NCBI GenBank assembly: GCA_026545765.1 | Contig: CM048843.1 | Coordinates: 7,050,001-7,114,000, forward strand | Length of the DNA stretch: 64,000 bases | Source of the DNA: Plantago major | Taxonomy: Eukaryota > Streptophyta > Magnoliopsida > Lamiales > Plantaginaceae | Direction: 5' to 3' | Part shown: positions 62,644 to 64,000 of the stretch, piece by piece | Layout of the letters: each line of letters starts with the position of its first letter | How positions within the stretch are numbered: position 1 is the first letter of the stretch | Notes under the pieces: model-generated | What the model was told of the DNA's origin: nothing | What the model saw: the letters and a program-made list of their open reading frames with translations, nothing else | Database searches by the model: none | Position numbers and translations under genes: made by a program

Positions 62644-62649
62644 TGTTAG
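60892..62649 (+). CDS. Gypsy gag polyprotein, truncated by insertion
   Basis: Structural gag of a Ty3/Gypsy element. From ATG 60892 (MARTRRTTR) a clean frame runs 585 codons: a basic and Pro-rich N-terminus, a long variable region, then the Retrotrans_gag domain (about 61800-62280; DWYTALPNKSIKSYADLSS, LARFGKAKRRKRTVEHLAEV, QREQEDLRTFLDHFHAEF). A C-terminal region has a zinc-knuckle-like YCKFHKCRGHETDDC (62539-62583). The last codons and stop (62644-62649) come from the inserted LTR: the natural frame should continue into protease after KLKEHI. No lesions occur before that, so the Gypsy copy was young when interrupted. Confidence 0.88.
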   Translation: MARTRRTTRTSAACVGTPPPRPRGRPPTRERRAAVAGGNAGRRYLSNGRTASPSSDEGRDAPHKGVRSVPENDVPVSHGEGVVRASPAEAQGPAAGQQFTMPDGRTVRTSDLGLSETLFDRLLTIIQGCLGFNNAHPQQATPPVVTPPQAEPALSRNKQRPIQQRLGNQPPQEDLRNLLDRRASASQARGEGSPNGRREYQEGDNRHLGVPRQAPQRDRDQVAETVPVVWIEELPADVAVHPRTGEIMTADEIYAQQKALEAQILNLGCLVKDHEQITTSAPNPLCDDIMREKERNRNSDQVIPSLEYYYGDACPVGHLTKYNSKIDSKGMSDNTKALTFSSTLFGTAMDWYTALPNKSIKSYADLSSTFLARFGKAKRRKRTVEHLAEVIQREQEDLRTFLDHFHAEFLRVEPHNIKEWVCHLYANTFNSELRRKLSSQEVRIEKHLDDICEEVMYGEEYRSNVPVRAGSKKGKDPVKQEQCQGKFDSKKDHKDKGFHRERSPPRRYADYTRLNRPRSDILATIIEKKLDVQWPKPSHNNRRNKNAKGYCKFHKCRGHETDDCIQLKTEVEHLVREGKLKEHIC

Positions 62650-64000
62650 GAATATCTGTTAGTATTTTGATCACTCATCACATGTTCTTATCTTAGCCAG
62701 AAAGGTGATTAAGTACTCTTGGTTCACTTGAACATTGTGAAAGAGGAAATCATTGAGTATGATTAGTCTAGTAAATCTTGTATTAGGATTATAGGTCTAT
62801 GAGTGTAATTTTTATTTCCAGAAGACCATGAAGATCAATCCTAGCAATGGAGCTTTTCTGAAGATTAGAAGACTGAAGATTGCACAAGATTTATGAAGAC
62901 ATCAAGGTTTAGTCTAACTCAGAAAGACTATGTCATTAATCCTTTCATAAGTATATTTACTTACTTTTGAAATATGATTCTGGACATATGACATCATGAG
63001 TATGGAGCATGCAAGCCATCAAAAAGGCTCATGTATCCGTTGAAGACTACAGGACAAGAAATAGTACAAGTGCATTAATTGCATCTGCAGAAAAGCCGCT
63101 GAAGTACAGTCCTCTCTGAGACATGAGACAAGGACTTCTGAGTACTCATTTCAAGATTAGTATGGACTGAATTTGAATTGTGTCTAACGGATATCATTCC
63201 AACAACTCTCAAATTCATCTATATATATCACACACTTAGATGCTGAGAAATACACCTTAGAACGCTCTATCTTGCAAACTTACCATCAAGCAAAGTATTC
63301 TCTCAAGCACTCTACTACCCTTTCTGAAAGCTTTCTATTGCTCGAAGAATCACTAGTAGTTCTAAGTTGTCCTGAACCTTAACAAGAGATTGTTATTCGT
63401 GAAAGAGTTGAACTATCAGATACCCTTTCTGAAGCTCATTCTCGAGCGTACATCAATTACTTGGGTCGATAAAGAGCGGTCGCCATCCACTGAACAAGTG
63501 TATTAAGTAGTCTTGTTCTATTAGGCTCTCTGAAAACATAACTGAAAAGTTATACGAGAAGCCTCTCTGACAAACCTTATAACCAACACCATCAAGGCGT
63601 GGAGTAGAGGAAGTACTTGATTTGGGAAATCAAGGAATAACTCCAAGGTTATCTGAGTAGAGGAAGTACTTATCTCTAGGATCTGGGGAATAACTCAGGG
63701 GGAACATTTGGTTGGGAACCATTTGTTTAAGAATCTTAGAATAGGATTATTGTAAGGTGAACTCACTTATCTGTTCTAGTGAATTCTAGGTCTCAGAATG
63801 ACCGAATTGGATTAGTTGGAGGATTACGCCACCTCCAGATACCACTATACTTGCTGTGTCATTTACCTTTCTGTATTTGCATTTCAGCAAAGCGCACACA
63901 CACATACTTATTGTTTCTGCACTTACCTATCTTAAAGTCTTCCGCGCCCTGAATTTAAGTATCAGAAACCCTCAGGTTTCTGAGAAACTGTGTTTATCAA
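62644..64000 (+). repeat. LTR of a further retrotransposon (runs off the window)
   Basis: The sequence changes abruptly at TGTTAGGAATATCTG, directly inside the gag frame. What follows has LTR-like features: non-coding, no splice-like exons, and internal near-repeats such as GAGTAGAGGAAGTACTT at about 63603 and 63657. TGTTAGGAATAT is a common start for plant Copia LTRs. The far border, primer-binding site and matching copy lie outside, so length (at least 1357 bp), orientation and family are open. ACATC at 62639-62643 is the likely left copy of a 5-bp target duplication. Confidence 0.6.

Overview
The window is nuclear DNA from a flowering plant, most likely a eudicot. The evidence is the multi-exon genes with GT..AG introns, the plant-specific protein families, the AT-rich intergenic DNA and the dense mix of plant transposable elements. 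I cannot name the species.

Five host genes are supported. (1) 2688-5895 (-): a nucleobase-ascorbate transporter. I could join it across 14 exons into one 535-codon frame. (2) about 7600-10212 (-): a charged, internally repetitive protein of unknown function. (3) 15929-17318 (-): a two-LIM-domain actin-bundling protein of the WLIM1 type, 5 exons, 187 residues. (4) 33756-34745 (+): a single-exon, ZCF37-like protein with one predicted membrane segment. (5) about 37844-44243 (-): an RRM protein resembling AKAP17A/XE7, with a large third intron that holds a transposon. The host genes are unrelated in function and do not form a cluster.

Most of the rest is mobile DNA, and several insertions can be delimited to the base. 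These are: a 5'-truncated LINE (10948-12330, 14-bp target-site duplication); a 1.06-kb inverted-repeat DNA element (12831-13892); a near-complete 6.2-kb LINE on the minus strand (21074-27263, 17-bp duplication); a 2.9-kb non-autonomous hAT element inside an intron of gene 5 (38648-41590, 8-bp duplication, five copies of a ~122-bp minisatellite inside); and a probable 11.3-kb Helitron (44513-55769) carrying a decayed Rep-helicase, an RPA-like remnant and a small chimera of plastid rpl2 and atpH. The right edge is a nested stack: a Copia element (57033-59971, minus) is interrupted by a Gypsy element (from about 59974, plus), which is interrupted by another LTR (from 62644 to the window end).

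Smaller structures include a 32-bp-period array of palindromic units (20091-20320), a 119-bp foldback MITE (56012-56130) and an ~840-bp element with 39-bp inverted repeats (36257-37092). I found no convincing novel multi-gene system. The best leads are the palindromic array, the plastid chimera inside the Helitron, the undescribed repeat protein and the exact nested-insertion history. All exon joins were made by eye from splice sites and reading frame.
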